Part shown: piece by piece, positions 40,441 to 49,141 of the stretch | Position numbering within the stretch: the stretch's first letter is position 1 | How the letters are laid out: the number at the start of each line of letters is the position of its first letter | Assembly: GCA_902775105.1 (NCBI GenBank) | Contig: CACYLC010000002.1 | Location: 1-55,602 of the forward strand | DNA from: Oscillospiraceae bacterium | Lineage (GTDB): Bacteria > Bacillota > Clostridia > Oscillospirales > Oscillospiraceae | Length of the DNA stretch: 55,602 bases | Reading direction: 5' to 3' | Translations under genes and position numbers: made by a program | The notes under the pieces: generated by a model | Told to the model about the DNA's origin: nothing | Databases searched by the model: none | The model's input: only the letters and a program-made list of their open reading frames with translations

Positions 40441-42681
40441 TCAATTCCCGGCTCGCTTGACGTCAATGACGCCGGAGATGCCATGGAGCTTTCGCATGAC
40501 CTCATGGAGTTCATCCACATTCTTGACCATGACCTGAGCGGTGATGAGCGCATAGCCGTCAGGCGTGCCCTTGGCCACCAGGGAGTCCACCCGCACTTTG
40601 GCAGCGGAGAGGACGGCGGCCACGTCGAGAAAGAGATTTTGACGGTCCTTGGCGGAGATGGTCAGATTGGTCTGGTAGCCCTCCTGCTCGCTCTGTCCCC
40701 AGGTGACGGACAGCCATCGGCCCTGCTCGCTTGCCATGCGACGTTCGGGACTTGCGTTGGGGCAGTCCTGCCGGTGGACAGAGACACCGTAGCCCCGGGT
40801 GACAAAGCCAATGACGGGGTCGCCGGGGACGGGCGTACAGCACTTGGCGAACTTGACCATGCAGTTGTCCAGTCCCTCTACAATGATGCCGTTTTTGGAG
40901 TAGGTGACCTTCTTTTGGGGCAGGGGAACCAGATCGCTCCGATTCGTCATATGGAGGATATGGACGTCACCCTCCTCCTGTTGGATGGAGGCCGCACGAT
41001 CCCGTTCCTCCCGGTTGATGCGGATCAGCTCGTCCCGGATCCGGGTGACTGCCTTGGCGCAGGTGATGCCGCCGTAGCCGATGGCGGCGTAAAGGTCGTC
41101 CAGACTGCCGTAGCGAGCTTTTTTCAGGATGCGGGGTAGGACTTCCTCGTTGGTGAGATCGGCAATAGAATAGCCCGCCCGCTTCAGCTCGGACTCAAAG
41201 GCGGCACGTCCGTTGGCGATGTTCTCGTCCCGCCGCTCCCGCTTGAACCACTGGCGGATCTTGTTGCGGGCTTCGTTGCTCTTACAGATCTTCATCCAGT
41301 CACGGCTGGGCCCTCTGGCGTTTTTGGAGGTCATGATCTCCACAATGTCGCCGTTATGGAGTTGGGAGTCCAGCGTGACAATGCGGCCGTTGACCTTGGC
41401 GCCCACCATCCGGTTGCCCACGGCGGAGTGGATGGCATAGGCAAAGTCGATGGGGGTTGCTCCGGCGGGAAGGTTGACCACATCGCCTTGAGGGGTAAAG
41501 ACAAAGACCTCGTCGGCAAACAGATCCACCTTCAGGCTCTTGACGAATTCCTCGGCGTCCGAGCTCTCCTGACTCTCCAGCAGACGGCGCACCCACTCGT
41601 AGGAGTCCTCACCGCCCAGGGGCTGGGAGGAACCGGGCTGCTGCTTATACTTCCAGTGGGCGGCAATACCGTATTCGGCGGTCTCGTGCATCTCCCAGGT
41701 GCGGATCTGCACCTCAAAGGGGATGCCCTGACGGCCGATGACGGTGGTGTGGAGGGACTGGTACATATTGGGCTTGGGGGTGGAGATATAGTCCTTGAAC
41801 CGATCCGGGACCAGATTAAACATATTGTGGATATAGCCCAGTACCTTGTAGCAGTCCGCCACCGTGTCCACAATGACCCGGAGGGCGTAGAGGTCAAAGA
41901 TCTCGGAGAAGGTTTTCTGCTTGGTGTAGATCTTCCGATAGACGGAGTAGATAGACTTTATGCGGGAGTAGACGGTGCACTTGACCCCCTCCTCAGCCAG
42001 ACGATCCTGGATCTTGGTCTGGATCTTCATCAGAAATTCCTGCTGATGGGAGGTGAGGGAGGCCAGCTCATCCTCGATCTCCTTATAGCCCACCGGGTCA
42101 AGATACTTGAGGGACAGATCCTCCAGCTCCCATTTGACACGCTGCATACCGAGGCGGTGGGCAATGGGGGCGTAGATTTCCATCGTCTCCAGACTCTTCT
42201 CCCGCTGCTTTTTGGGAGACTGGTACTGCATAGTGCGCATATTGTGCAGCCGGTCGCAGAGCTTTACGATGACCACCCGGATGTCCTTGCTCATGGCCAT
42301 GAGCATCTTTCGCAGGTTCTCCATCTGCTTGTCTTCCATGGAGACATACTGCACTCTCGTCAGCTTGGTGACGCCCTCCACCAGATCGGCTACGGTAGAG
42401 CCGAAGCGACCGGCCAGTTCATCGTAGGTGGCGTCCGTGTCCTCGATGCAATCGTGGAGCAGGGCGGCAATGAGGGAGTCGGTGTCCATCTTGAGATCGG
42501 CTAAGATGTCGGCTACGGCCAGGGGGTGGGTGATATAGGGAGTGCCGTCCCGCCTCAGCTGCTTGGAGTGGTGGCTGTCGGCGTATTGAAAGGCGCTTTT
42601 CAGGCGCTGGCAGTCCAGATGAGGATTATAGGCCAGCACCTTTTCCTCCAGTGCCTGATACATTTCCAGAATAGGATCCAT
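40441..42681 (-). CDS. bifunctional (p)ppGpp synthetase/hydrolase (RSH)
   Basis: Long RSH stringent-response enzyme of 746 residues, making and degrading (p)ppGpp. HD hydrolase domain with His52 (THPLAVA) and His76-Asp77 with Glu80-Asp81 ([10 protein letters not shown]) intact; synthetase domain about 180-350 with [22 protein letters not shown] and [15 protein letters not shown] domain about 400-465; C-terminal ACT domain about 665-745. Both activities look preserved, so it is a Rel-type enzyme (RelA/SpoT single copy of Gram-positives). Start ATG at 42681 is 4 bp after the recJ stop. The gene precedes dtd as in many Firmicutes. Confidence 0.95.
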   Translation of the reverse strand: MDPILEMYQALEEKVLAYNPHLDCQRLKSAFQYADSHHSKQLRRDGTPYITHPLAVADILADLKMDTDSLIAALLHDCIEDTDATYDELAGRFGSTVADLVEGVTKLTRVQYVSMEDKQMENLRKMLMAMSKDIRVVIVKLCDRLHNMRTMQYQSPKKQREKSLETMEIYAPIAHRLGMQRVKWELEDLSLKYLDPVGYKEIEDELASLTSHQQEFLMKIQTKIQDRLAEEGVKCTVYSRIKSIYSVYRKIYTKQKTFSEIFDLYALRVIVDTVADCYKVLGYIHNMFNLVPDRFKDYISTPKPNMYQSLHTTVIGRQGIPFEVQIRTWEMHETAEYGIAAHWKYKQQPGSSQPLGGEDSYEWVRRLLESQESSDAEEFVKSLKVDLFADEVFVFTPQGDVVNLPAGATPIDFAYAIHSAVGNRMVGAKVNGRIVTLDSQLHNGDIVEIMTSKNARGPSRDWMKICKSNEARNKIRQWFKRERRDENIANGRAAFESELKRAGYSIADLTNEEVLPRILKKARYGSLDDLYAAIGYGGITCAKAVTRIRDELIRINREERDRAASIQQEEGDVHILHMTNRSDLVPLPQKKVTYSKNGIIVEGLDNCMVKFAKCCTPVPGDPVIGFVTRGYGVSVHRQDCPNASPERRMASEQGRWLSVTWGQSEQEGYQTNLTISAKDRQNLFLDVAAVLSAAKVRVDSLVAKGTPDGYALITAQVMVKNVDELHEVMRKLHGISGVIDVKRAGN

Positions 42682-42685
42682 AAAG

Positions 42686-44767
42686 TCAACCTCCGCTTCT
42701 GTCCGTTTTTTGACGGCGCAGGCGAATCAGGATCTCCGAGGCCTCCAGATCGACCTTGTGATCCGTCTTGTGAATGGTAATGGTGATGGTTTCGGGGCTG
42801 CCCCGAAGTTCGATCAGCCCCCGCTCCCGAAAGACCTCGAGACAGACCATCGTCCGGCTCAGATCCTCCCTCCGCCCGCTGAGATGGGCGATCTTCTGGG
42901 AGAGCCGGGTGGGGGAGTCCTGCAGCAGACCGTCAGAGGCAATGCTGGTGAGATACCGCCAGACAGCCACAAAGTCCCGCCGTTCTGGGATCAGCTGTTC
43001 CAGCTCCAACCGGGAGAGGGGAGAGCCTGCCCGATAACGCCGGTAGAGCTGTTGATTCAGTACGGCGACGGAGTGACTGGGCTTGCAGTCTGTCAACTGG
43101 AGCTGGACGGTGCGGTGCCCCCGAAAATCGTTGATTTGCAGAGTAAAGGCCACATCCAGCTTGCCGCCAAGGGAGAGCTGGGCGTCCTCCGGAGTGGTGG
43201 AGAAGAAGATGCCGTCAAAGAGAGCGCCGCCTTTTCTCAGCTGCAGACGGGTGTGGCGTCCACCTCCGACCCGGGAAAATCCGGCCACCGTGACATCCTC
43301 CAAGGCAAAGATAGGACTGGGATTTCCGGCGCCGTGAGGCTCCAGAATGGAGAGGGACTGGACGTTCTGTTCGGTGATGAGGCTGGTGTCCGGCAGAAGG
43401 ACGTCCACCGTGAGGGCGGAGTCGGAGGGATGCTCTCCCCGCCAGCGGGCGGCCAGCCGGCTCATTTTGGTTCGAAAGGCAGGGATCTGATCCTCTGAAA
43501 TGGTGAAGCCCGCCGCCAGATCGTGACCGCCGAAGCCCTCTAAGAGGTCGGAGCACTGTTCCAACGCCTGAAACAGGTTGAACTGTCCCCAGGAGCGGCA
43601 GGAGCCCTTGCCGCAGCCGTCTTCCAGACAGATCATAAAGGCGGGTACCTGATACCGCTCGGCAAGCCTTGAGGCCACAATGCCCACCACGCCCTGATGC
43701 CAGTTGGTACCGGCCAGCACGATGGCACCCTGAGCGGCCTGCGGATTGCGGGTCAGATAGTCCTGACAGGTCTCAAAAATGGCAAGCTCCACTGCCTGCC
43801 GATCCCGGTTGAGAGCGCAGAGCTGTTTGGCGTAGATGCCCGCCTGCAATTCATCGCCCGTCAGCAGCAGACGCACTGCCAGCTCCGGGCAGCCCATCCG
43901 TCCCGCGGCGTTGATTCGGGGAGCAAGGGAGAAGCTGATGCTCCCGGCGGTAAGGGGTTTGTTGGCCTGTCCGGCCTCTTGAATCAGCGCTTCCAGACCG
44001 GGGCGGCAGTGGGTGTTCAGCCGCTCCAGACCCAGAGAGACGATGGCCCGGTTCTCGCTCCGCAGTTCCATAACATCGGCCACGGTTCCGATGGCGGCCA
44101 AATCGCAGTAGGCGGCCATCGTCTGCAGCCGCCGTTCCGGGGGAGTCAGTGCCAGCGCCAGCTTGAAAGCGACGCCCACCCCCGCCAGCATATCAAAGGG
44201 ATATGGGCAGTCCGGTCGGTGAGGATTCACGACGGCGACAGCGTCCGGCAGAATCTCCTTGCATTCGTGGTGGTCGGTGATGACCACGTCAATGCCCAAG
44301 TCCTTTGCCCAAGTTGTCTCCTCCACGTTGGTGATGCCGCAGTCCACGGTGATGATCAGACTGACGCCCTGCTGCCGCAGCTGCTCCAGAGCGGCGGGGT
44401 TGAGGGAGTAGCCCTCTGTCAGCCGGTTGGGGACATAAGGCAGCACCTGGGCGCCCTCCTCCGCCAGAAAAGAGGTGAGCAGGCAGGTGGAGGTGATACC
44501 GTCTACATCGTAGTCACCGTAGACGCAGATCACCTCGCCCTGGTCGATGGCCTGACGCACTCTGGCTACGGCCCGATCCATATCCTTCATCAAAAAGGGA
44601 TCGTGGAGCAGGGAAGTGTCATGCTGTAGAAAAGCTGCTGCCGCTTCCGGGGTTTCGCAGCCCCTTGCGCACAGCACCAGCGCTGCCAGCGGCGGAATAC
44701 CCGATCGCACCAGCGACTCGGCTGCCGTCTGCCGATGGGGGTAGATGTTCCATTTGTCGTATTTCAT
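42686..44767 (-). CDS. recJ: single-stranded-DNA-specific exonuclease RecJ
   Basis: 5'-3' single-strand exonuclease for recombination, mismatch and base-excision repair. 693 residues. DHH-superfamily motifs: VYGDYDVDG at 82-90, VDCGITNVEE near 141 and ITDHHECK with DHH at 165-167; DHHA1 domain with APRINAAGRMG near 290 and GFGGHDLAAGF near 418. The C-terminal third holds the OB-fold/extra domain. ATG at 44767 follows AGGAAC. A good promoter lies upstream. It heads the recJ-rsh-dtd operon. Confidence 0.95.
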   Translation of the reverse strand: MKYDKWNIYPHRQTAAESLVRSGIPPLAALVLCARGCETPEAAAAFLQHDTSLLHDPFLMKDMDRAVARVRQAIDQGEVICVYGDYDVDGITSTCLLTSFLAEEGAQVLPYVPNRLTEGYSLNPAALEQLRQQGVSLIITVDCGITNVEETTWAKDLGIDVVITDHHECKEILPDAVAVVNPHRPDCPYPFDMLAGVGVAFKLALALTPPERRLQTMAAYCDLAAIGTVADVMELRSENRAIVSLGLERLNTHCRPGLEALIQEAGQANKPLTAGSISFSLAPRINAAGRMGCPELAVRLLLTGDELQAGIYAKQLCALNRDRQAVELAIFETCQDYLTRNPQAAQGAIVLAGTNWHQGVVGIVASRLAERYQVPAFMICLEDGCGKGSCRSWGQFNLFQALEQCSDLLEGFGGHDLAAGFTISEDQIPAFRTKMSRLAARWRGEHPSDSALTVDVLLPDTSLITEQNVQSLSILEPHGAGNPSPIFALEDVTVAGFSRVGGGRHTRLQLRKGGALFDGIFFSTTPEDAQLSLGGKLDVAFTLQINDFRGHRTVQLQLTDCKPSHSVAVLNQQLYRRYRAGSPLSRLELEQLIPERRDFVAVWRYLTSIASDGLLQDSPTRLSQKIAHLSGRREDLSRTMVCLEVFRERGLIELRGSPETITITIHKTDHKVDLEASEILIRLRRQKTDRSGG

Positions 44768-44812
44768 TTGAAAGTTCCTCGAAGTCAGGAAAAGAATCTT
44801 ATAATTAACTAC

Positions 44813-44841
44813 ATTATAACAAATGTTTTTCCGACTGACAA
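44813..44841 (-). promoter_or_regulatory. sigma-A promoter for the recJ-rsh-dtd operon
   Basis: Minus strand: TTGTCA (44841-44836), 17-bp spacer, TATAAT (44818-44813), leading to a 45-base leader before recJ. Confidence 0.8.
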
Positions 44842-44930
44842 GGGCGAAGGAGGGACGGACTACATTTCTCTGTCCGCAACAGGGAGACAGCGGAGAGAGG
44901 CGGCTTCGCAGCTCGTGGGAGGGAAAATAC

Positions 44931-44959
44931 TTGTATTATGTGGTGGAATGTGTTATCCT
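44931..44959 (+). promoter_or_regulatory. probable promoter for the nucleotidyltransferase gene
   Basis: TTGTAT (44931-44936), 17-bp spacer, TATCCT (44954-44959). The -10 is imperfect. Confidence 0.5.
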
Positions 44960-44988
44960 ATGGTCAAATGAAGGAGGAGGATTCTCCC

Positions 44989-45939
44989 ATGAGTGTACAA
45001 AACAAGACAAACCGTCAGGCGGCACTGGTCCTTATGGCGGCGGGACTTGGCTCCCGCTTCGGCGGCGGCATCAAGCAGTTGGAGCCGGTGGGGCCAAACG
45101 GCGAGATTATTATGGACTATTCCATCCACGACGCCATTGAGGCCGGTTTTACCAGAATCATTTTTATCATCCGCCGGGACATTCTGGATGCGTTCCGCGC
45201 TGCAATCGGCAGCCGCATTGAGGAAATCTGCGCCGTCAGAGGTGTTCAGATGGACTATGCCTTTCAGGAGTTTCGGGATCTGCCGGAGGGCTACGATTTT
45301 CCGGAGGGCAGAACCAAACCCTGGGGCACGGGTCAGGCGGTACTGGCTTGCCGGGATCTGATCGAGGAGCCGTTTGCCGTCATCAATGCCGACGACTACT
45401 ACGGCAAGGAGGCTTTCCGCAAGATCTATCATTTTCTGACGGAGGAGACCGAGCCGGAGGGCACTGACTTCTGTATGGCGGGTTTCTTCGTGAAAAACAC
45501 CCTCAGTGAAAACGGCGGCGTCACCAGAGGCGTCTGTCAGGTGGATGAAAACGGCCGTCTAGTGGCGGTGAAGGAGACCAAAAATATCGTTAAGACCGCT
45601 GACGGCGTTGGCGTGGAAGAGGGGGAAACAGTCCGCCCCATCAACGGAGAGGGCTATGTCTCCATGAATATGTGGGGGCTCACGAGAAGGATGATCCCCA
45701 TTCTGACGCGGGAGTTTAAGACCTTTCTGGACGGCATGACTGATCCCCTGAAGGACGAATTCCTGCTGCCCATCGTCATCGATAAGCTGCTGAAAAGCGG
45801 CGAGGTGACGGTTCAGGTATTGGAGACTCAGGACAAGTGGTTCGGTGTCACCTACCGGGAGGATAAGGAACTGGTGGTTCAGTCTTTCCGGAGGCTGATC
45901 GAGCAGGGCGTATATGGCGAAAAACTGTACGAAGCGTAA
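44989..45939 (+). CDS. sugar-nucleotidyltransferase family protein
   Basis: 316 residues with a Rossmann-type nucleotidyltransferase domain: N-terminal VLMAAGLGSRFGGGIKQLE (about 13-31, with the family's GxGxR motif), then the acidic active-site region FAVINADDYYGKEA near 130 (the Asp pair that binds the metal). Such enzymes couple a sugar or alcohol phosphate to a nucleotide; the sugar is not readable. ATG at 44989 follows AAGGAGGAGG; the frame extends upstream to 44938 without a better site. It is a single gene between the divergent recJ promoter and the tRNA operon. Confidence 0.85.
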   Translation: MSVQNKTNRQAALVLMAAGLGSRFGGGIKQLEPVGPNGEIIMDYSIHDAIEAGFTRIIFIIRRDILDAFRAAIGSRIEEICAVRGVQMDYAFQEFRDLPEGYDFPEGRTKPWGTGQAVLACRDLIEEPFAVINADDYYGKEAFRKIYHFLTEETEPEGTDFCMAGFFVKNTLSENGGVTRGVCQVDENGRLVAVKETKNIVKTADGVGVEEGETVRPINGEGYVSMNMWGLTRRMIPILTREFKTFLDGMTDPLKDEFLLPIVIDKLLKSGEVTVQVLETQDKWFGVTYREDKELVVQSFRRLIEQGVYGEKLYEA

Positions 45940-45955
45940 TAGAAAACTGATCCAA

Positions 45956-45990
45956 AAGGGCTCTACCCCAACTATTGACGCAGAGCCTTA
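45956..45990 (+). terminator. possible terminator after the nucleotidyltransferase gene
   Basis: Arms AAGGGCTCT and AGAGCCTT flank a loop of about 17 bases just after the stop. No T-tract follows, so this is a weak call. Confidence 0.35.
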
Positions 45991-46026
45991 CACGTTACTA
46001 ACACACATAGAATTTTATCCAAAAGC

Positions 46027-46059
46027 AAAACCCCGAAACCGTTGAGGCTTCGGGGTTTT
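46027..46059 (-). terminator. Rho-independent terminator of the tRNA operon
   Basis: 11-bp stem AAAACCCCGAA/TTCGGGGTTTT (46027-46037, 46049-46059), with a TTTTGCTTTT tail on the minus strand, just after tRNA-Lys. Confidence 0.9.
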
Positions 46060-46065
46060 CTGTTC

Positions 46066-46138
46066 TGACCTGTCGGGGATTCGAACCCCGGACACCCTGC
46101 TTAAAAGGCAGGTGCTCTGCCGACTGAGCTAACAGGTC
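46066..46138 (-). tRNA. tRNA-Lys (anticodon TTT)
   Basis: Acceptor GACCTGT/ACAGGTC, A73, D-arm GCTCAGTCGGCAGAGC, anticodon stem CTGCC/GGCAG-type pairing around loop CTTTTAA (anticodon UUU), T-arm GGGGTTCGAATCCCC. CCA not encoded. It is the last tRNA of the five-gene operon. Confidence 0.95.
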
Positions 46139-46143
46139 ATATA

Positions 46144-46215
46144 CTGGGATGGCGGGACTCGAACCCACGGATGCGGGAGTCAAAGTCCCGTGCCTTACCA
46201 CTTGGCGACATCCCA
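46144..46215 (-). tRNA. tRNA-Gln (anticodon TTG)
   Basis: Acceptor TGGGATG/CATCCCA with discriminator G73, anticodon loop CTTTGAC (UUG), T-loop TTCGAGT. CCA not encoded. In many Clostridia Gln-tRNA is made by GatCAB transamidation, but no gat gene lies here. Confidence 0.95.
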
Positions 46216-46291
46216 CCATAGATGCAGGCCAGAGTGATAAAAGCCAGAAGCGGCGGGGTACCGTTCTGGCTGGTTCTCTGCCATGCAGGAA

Positions 46292-46366
<75 letters not shown>

Positions 46367-46435
46367 ATATTGCTGTAACGGAATCATAGCCGTAAAAAAG
46401 AGCGAGGCACCGGAGCCGCTCAAGTCCGGCCAAAC

Positions 46436-46509
<74 letters not shown>

Positions 46510-46514
46510 ATAAG

Positions 46515-46588
46515 TGGAGCGGGTGATGGGAATCGAACCCACACGACCAGCTTGGAAGGCTGGGATTCTGCCATTGAACTACACCCGC
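46515..46588 (-). tRNA. tRNA-Gly (anticodon TCC), CCA encoded
   Basis: Acceptor GCGGGTG/CACCCGC, U73 and an encoded CCA (46515-46517). Anticodon loop CTTCCAA (UCC, reading GGN). T-loop TTCGATT. It is the first tRNA of the operon and the only one here with a genomically encoded CCA. Confidence 0.95.
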
Positions 46589-46608
46589 AGGCCGTTATCA
46601 GCTTGACT

Positions 46609-46637
46609 ATCTTATCATGTCGGTGCAGGGTTGTCAA
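46609..46637 (-). promoter_or_regulatory. sigma-A promoter of the tRNA operon
   Basis: Minus strand: TTGACA (46637-46632), 17-bp spacer, TAAGAT (46614-46609), 21 bp upstream of tRNA-Gly. No GC-rich discriminator assignment is made. Confidence 0.75.
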
Positions 46638-46651
46638 GGTTTTTCTTGGAA

Positions 46652-47719
46652 TTATCCGAGTTCTTTGTCGCAGTAGGCACAGCACTCCACGCCGCCCATG
46701 ACTTTAACCAGAGCAGGCAGATAGCTCCCCTCGGTCTGGGTGATGCAGTTGGGGTTGGTACAGACGGGGCTTGTGCAGACATCCACCGGATCAGGCTTTT
46801 TGTGCCCCTGATTGGCCAGATCCATCAAAAGCGCCATCCGGGCGTACATACCGAACCGAGCCTGCTCAAAGTAGGCAGCTCTGGGGTCGTCGTCTACATC
46901 TACGTCAATCTCATCCACCCGGGGGAGGGGATGGAGCACCATGAGCTTGGATTTGGCTCGCGCCAGCTTGCGGCGGTTGAGAATATAGATGCCCTTGTTA
47001 CGCTCATACTCCAACGGGTCAATAAAGCGCTCCCGCTGGATCCGGGTCATATACAGTACGTCCAGCATGGGGAGGACCGGCTCCATATTGGTGACCTCAG
47101 TGAACCACATATGATTCTCCTGCATAAACAGCCGCATATATTCCGGCAATGCCAGCTCCCGGGGACTGATGAGGTAGAACCTGATGTTGTGAAATTTTGC
47201 CAGCGCCTTAATGAGAGAATGGACGGTGCGGCCGTATTTCAAATCGCCGCAGAGACCGATGGAGATGCCGTCCACGCTGCCCCGGAGCCGGGTAATGGTG
47301 GTGAGGTCTGCCATCGTTTGGGTGGGATGCATATGCCCGCCGTCGCCGGCGTTGATGACCGGCACCTCGGAATAGAGGCTGGCGGCCTTGGCGGCGCCCT
47401 CTTTGGGGCTGCGCATGACGATGACATCAGAGTAGGCAGAGACCATTTTGACGGTGTCCTTTAAAGTCTCGCCCTTAGCGGTAGAGGAGCTTCTGGGATC
47501 GGCAAAGCCAAATGTGGTGCCGCCCAGCCGGAGCATGGCGGTCTGGAAGGAGAAGTTGGTGCGGGTGGAGGGCTCAAAAAAAAGGCTTGCCTCCAGCTTG
47601 CCGTGGCAGGCGTCCAGATATTTTTCCGGGGCGTCCATGATCTGCTCGGCACGGGCGTAGATCTCCTCCCACTCCTGCCGGCTCAAATCGCCGAAATCAA
47701 TGAGATGCCGAAAACTCAC
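46652..47719 (-). CDS. pyrB: aspartate carbamoyltransferase with PyrI-like zinc tail
   Basis: Committed step of pyrimidine synthesis: carbamoyl phosphate plus aspartate to carbamoyl aspartate. The catalytic chain is complete: carbamoyl-phosphate motif FFEPSTRTNFSF near 47-58, HPTQTMADL near 130, and HPLPRVDEI near 265. It then extends by about 45 residues carrying Cys320-x4-Cys325 and Cys347-x2-Cys350 (plus Cys315 and Cys346), a pattern and spacing matching the zinc-binding domain of the PyrI regulatory chain, without the PyrI nucleotide-binding domain. The start is taken as GTG at 47719, correctly spaced (8 bases) from AAAGGAG; the ATG at 47725 is only two bases from it. No pyrI or other pyr gene is adjacent. 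Confidence 0.9.
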   Translation of the reverse strand: MSFRHLIDFGDLSRQEWEEIYARAEQIMDAPEKYLDACHGKLEASLFFEPSTRTNFSFQTAMLRLGGTTFGFADPRSSSTAKGETLKDTVKMVSAYSDVIVMRSPKEGAAKAASLYSEVPVINAGDGGHMHPTQTMADLTTITRLRGSVDGISIGLCGDLKYGRTVHSLIKALAKFHNIRFYLISPRELALPEYMRLFMQENHMWFTEVTNMEPVLPMLDVLYMTRIQRERFIDPLEYERNKGIYILNRRKLARAKSKLMVLHPLPRVDEIDVDVDDDPRAAYFEQARFGMYARMALLMDLANQGHKKPDPVDVCTSPVCTNPNCITQTEGSYLPALVKVMGGVECCAYCDKELG

Positions 47720-47749
47720 CGTCATCGCTCCTTTATCGATACTCCATGT

Positions 47750-47778
47750 ATTCTACCATAGAGGACCGTTTCCGACAA
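47750..47778 (-). promoter_or_regulatory. probable promoter for pyrB
   Basis: Minus strand: TTGTCG (47778-47773), 17-bp spacer, TAGAAT (47755-47750), 31 bp upstream of the GTG start. No pyrimidine attenuator (PyrR-type) is seen in the short leader. Confidence 0.65.
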
Positions 47779-47877
47779 GACGTTGGCAGCCTGCCGTTTT
47801 ACATGAAAATGGGGGAGACGTCGCGGTATGAATTTGTCTTATTTGCGGCAAAATAGAGGGCATATGGGAGGCGCGCT

Positions 47878-48477
47878 ATGGAACTGCTCTGGTATTTTCT
47901 CTTTTATTCCGCACTGGGTTTTGCGCTGGAGGTGCTCTTCACTTGGGCCACCGGCGGGGCGAAAAAGGATCGGAAATGTATGCTCTTTCTCCCCCTCTGT
48001 CCCGTCTACGGCGTGGGGGCGGTGGGCATTTTACTGCTGCCGGAGTGGGTACAGTACCGGCCGCTGCTCCTTTTTTTCGCCGCCGGGCTGGTGGCTACCG
48101 GGGCGGAATACCTGCTCTCGTGGTTTTACGAAAAAGCCTGGGGCGTCTCGTTTTGGAATTACAGCGCTCTGCCCCTCCAGATACAGGGCAGAGTTTGCTT
48201 ACCCTTTGCTCTGGCATGGGGGCTGCTTAGCTTTCCACTGATTTTCCTCGTCCAGCCGCTGGCAGCCCGAATCGCAGTGATACTGCCAGAGGGGATGATC
48301 ACTGCGTTGGGGCTTTTATTCCTGCTGGACTGGGTTCTCACCGGGCAGGTGCTGCGGCAAAGTCACTCTACCGAGTCCCTCAAGTGGTGGGTCACAGCGC
48401 CTCCACCTGCCGGATCGCTGTCTGAATCTGCTTCTCTGTCGCTCCGTGCTTCCGGGCAAAGGCGATCGCCTGATTAA
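47878..48477 (+). CDS. CmpB-family (PF06541-like) membrane protein
   Basis: Membrane protein of 199 residues with about five hydrophobic helices: LWYFLFYSALGFALEVLF at 4-21, FLPLCPVYGVGAVGILLLP near 37, then AAGLVATGAEYLLSWFYEKAWGVSFWNYS near 68 and two more helices before LDWVLTGQVL. The E/W/Y-rich FYEKAWGVSFWNYS segment is typical of the CmpB (putative ABC-transporter permease) family. Despite that name, no ABC gene is adjacent, and transport is not proven. ATG follows GGGAGGCGC. The last 26 or so codons overlap the 3' end of DUF1858 on the other strand and look atypical (Ser/Arg/Pro-rich). Confidence 0.75.
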   Translation: MELLWYFLFYSALGFALEVLFTWATGGAKKDRKCMLFLPLCPVYGVGAVGILLLPEWVQYRPLLLFFAAGLVATGAEYLLSWFYEKAWGVSFWNYSALPLQIQGRVCLPFALAWGLLSFPLIFLVQPLAARIAVILPEGMITALGLLFLLDWVLTGQVLRQSHSTESLKWWVTAPPPAGSLSESASLSLRASGQRRSPD

Positions 48478-48607
48478 CTGTCCAGCCCTTGACCACGAAA
48501 GCCATGGGATGGTGAATGAGATTGGGGCTGTACTGATTGAGCAGCTCGATGGCCCTGGGGTTTTTGGCAAGCTCGCCGATGGTAATGGTTCCGTTTCTAA
48601 GATCCAT
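48392..48607 (-). CDS. DUF1858 domain protein
   Basis: 71 residues matching the short DUF1858 family: ITIGELAKNPRAIELLNQYSPN then HPMAFVVKGWTVNQAIAFARKHG. Members are predicted to sit as hydride-carrier/redox-linked domains or as single small proteins, but the function is not established. ATG at 48607 follows AGGAGGAATTTTCC. It has its own promoter and overlaps the 3' end of the CmpB-type gene by 86 bp on the opposite strand. Confidence 0.85.
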   Translation of the reverse strand: MDLRNGTITIGELAKNPRAIELLNQYSPNLIHHPMAFVVKGWTVNQAIAFARKHGATEKQIQTAIRQVEAL

Positions 48608-48642
48608 GGAAAATTCCTCCTGGTCAGATCAGATTTGGTTCA

Positions 48643-48670
48643 ACTATACCATTCTATGGAGACAAGTCAA
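48643..48670 (-). promoter_or_regulatory. promoter for the DUF1858 gene
   Basis: Minus strand: TTGACT (48670-48665), 16-bp spacer, TATAGT (48648-48643). Confidence 0.65.
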
Positions 48671-48696
48671 GAGCGTTCCGCTTGTTTTAATCGAAG

Positions 48697-48702
48697 TATA
48701 AT
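48697..48702 (+). promoter_or_regulatory. possible -10 for the DUF1540 gene
   Basis: TATAAT at 48697-48702; the -35 region (about 48674-48679, CGTTCC) is poor. It faces away from the DUF1858 promoter. Confidence 0.4.
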
Positions 48703-48753
48703 CTGCGCCGTACGTGCCATACTGATACCACCCACGATAAGGAGGTTCTTCAC

Positions 48754-48930
48754 ATGGAAAAGATCAATGGCTGTATCCAGTGTTCTGTCGATACCTGCGC
48801 CTACCACGACCAGTGGGAGGAGTATTGCACCCTGCGCACCATTCAGGTGGGCTGCACTGCCGAGCAGCCCAAGAGCAGCGACTGTACCGAGTGCGCCTCG
48901 TTTAGGGCGAAGAACGGCGGCAGCCGCTAA
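48754..48930 (+). CDS. DUF1540 small Cys-rich protein
   Basis: 58 residues, too short to be found by many gene callers. The sequence has seven Cys including GCIQC, DTCAYH, YCTL, GCTA and DCTEC, and the IQVGC pattern of DUF1540, a family of small (often duplicated) Cys-rich proteins in Clostridia thought to bind metal. ATG at 48754 follows GGAGGTTC. A terminator-type hairpin follows the stop. Function is unknown. Confidence 0.85.
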   Translation: MEKINGCIQCSVDTCAYHDQWEEYCTLRTIQVGCTAEQPKSSDCTECASFRAKNGGSR

Positions 48931-48938
48931 AAGAACAT

Positions 48939-48968
48939 GGGGAGATTACCGCAATCGGCAATCTCCCC
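48939..48968 (+). terminator. hairpin after the DUF1540 gene
   Basis: Stem GGGGAGATT/AATCTCCCC (48939-48947, 48960-48968) with an inner CCG/CGG pairing. No clear T-tract, so terminator strength is uncertain. Confidence 0.6.
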
Positions 48969-49048
48969 AAATTATGAATCACTCTATGCATACATTTGTT
49001 CATATCTCAGAATGACGATTTTTCGCTGTGAAAAAAACAACAAACCTC

Positions 49049-49076
49049 TTGCATTTCTCCAAAAGCGTGTTATACT
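49049..49076 (+). promoter_or_regulatory. promoter for pflB
   Basis: TTGCAT (49049-49054), 16-bp spacer, TATACT (49071-49076). The leader of about 60 bases contains two overlapping, mutually exclusive inverted repeats (49088-49113), possible redox-regulator sites or an RNA switch. Confidence 0.7.
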
Positions 49077-49141
49077 ATCTTGTGAAAGTTAGTAGTAACT
49101 AACATATGTTACTGTGTTTGTCAAAAGATGGAGGTTAAAGT

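Noticed and set aside
44842..44930. GGACGGAC...GTCCG inverted repeat as another palindrome copy
   Set aside because: It lacks the GGGC-ATTC-GAAT-GCCC core and the shared TGCGTAGG edge, and the arms are short and imperfect.
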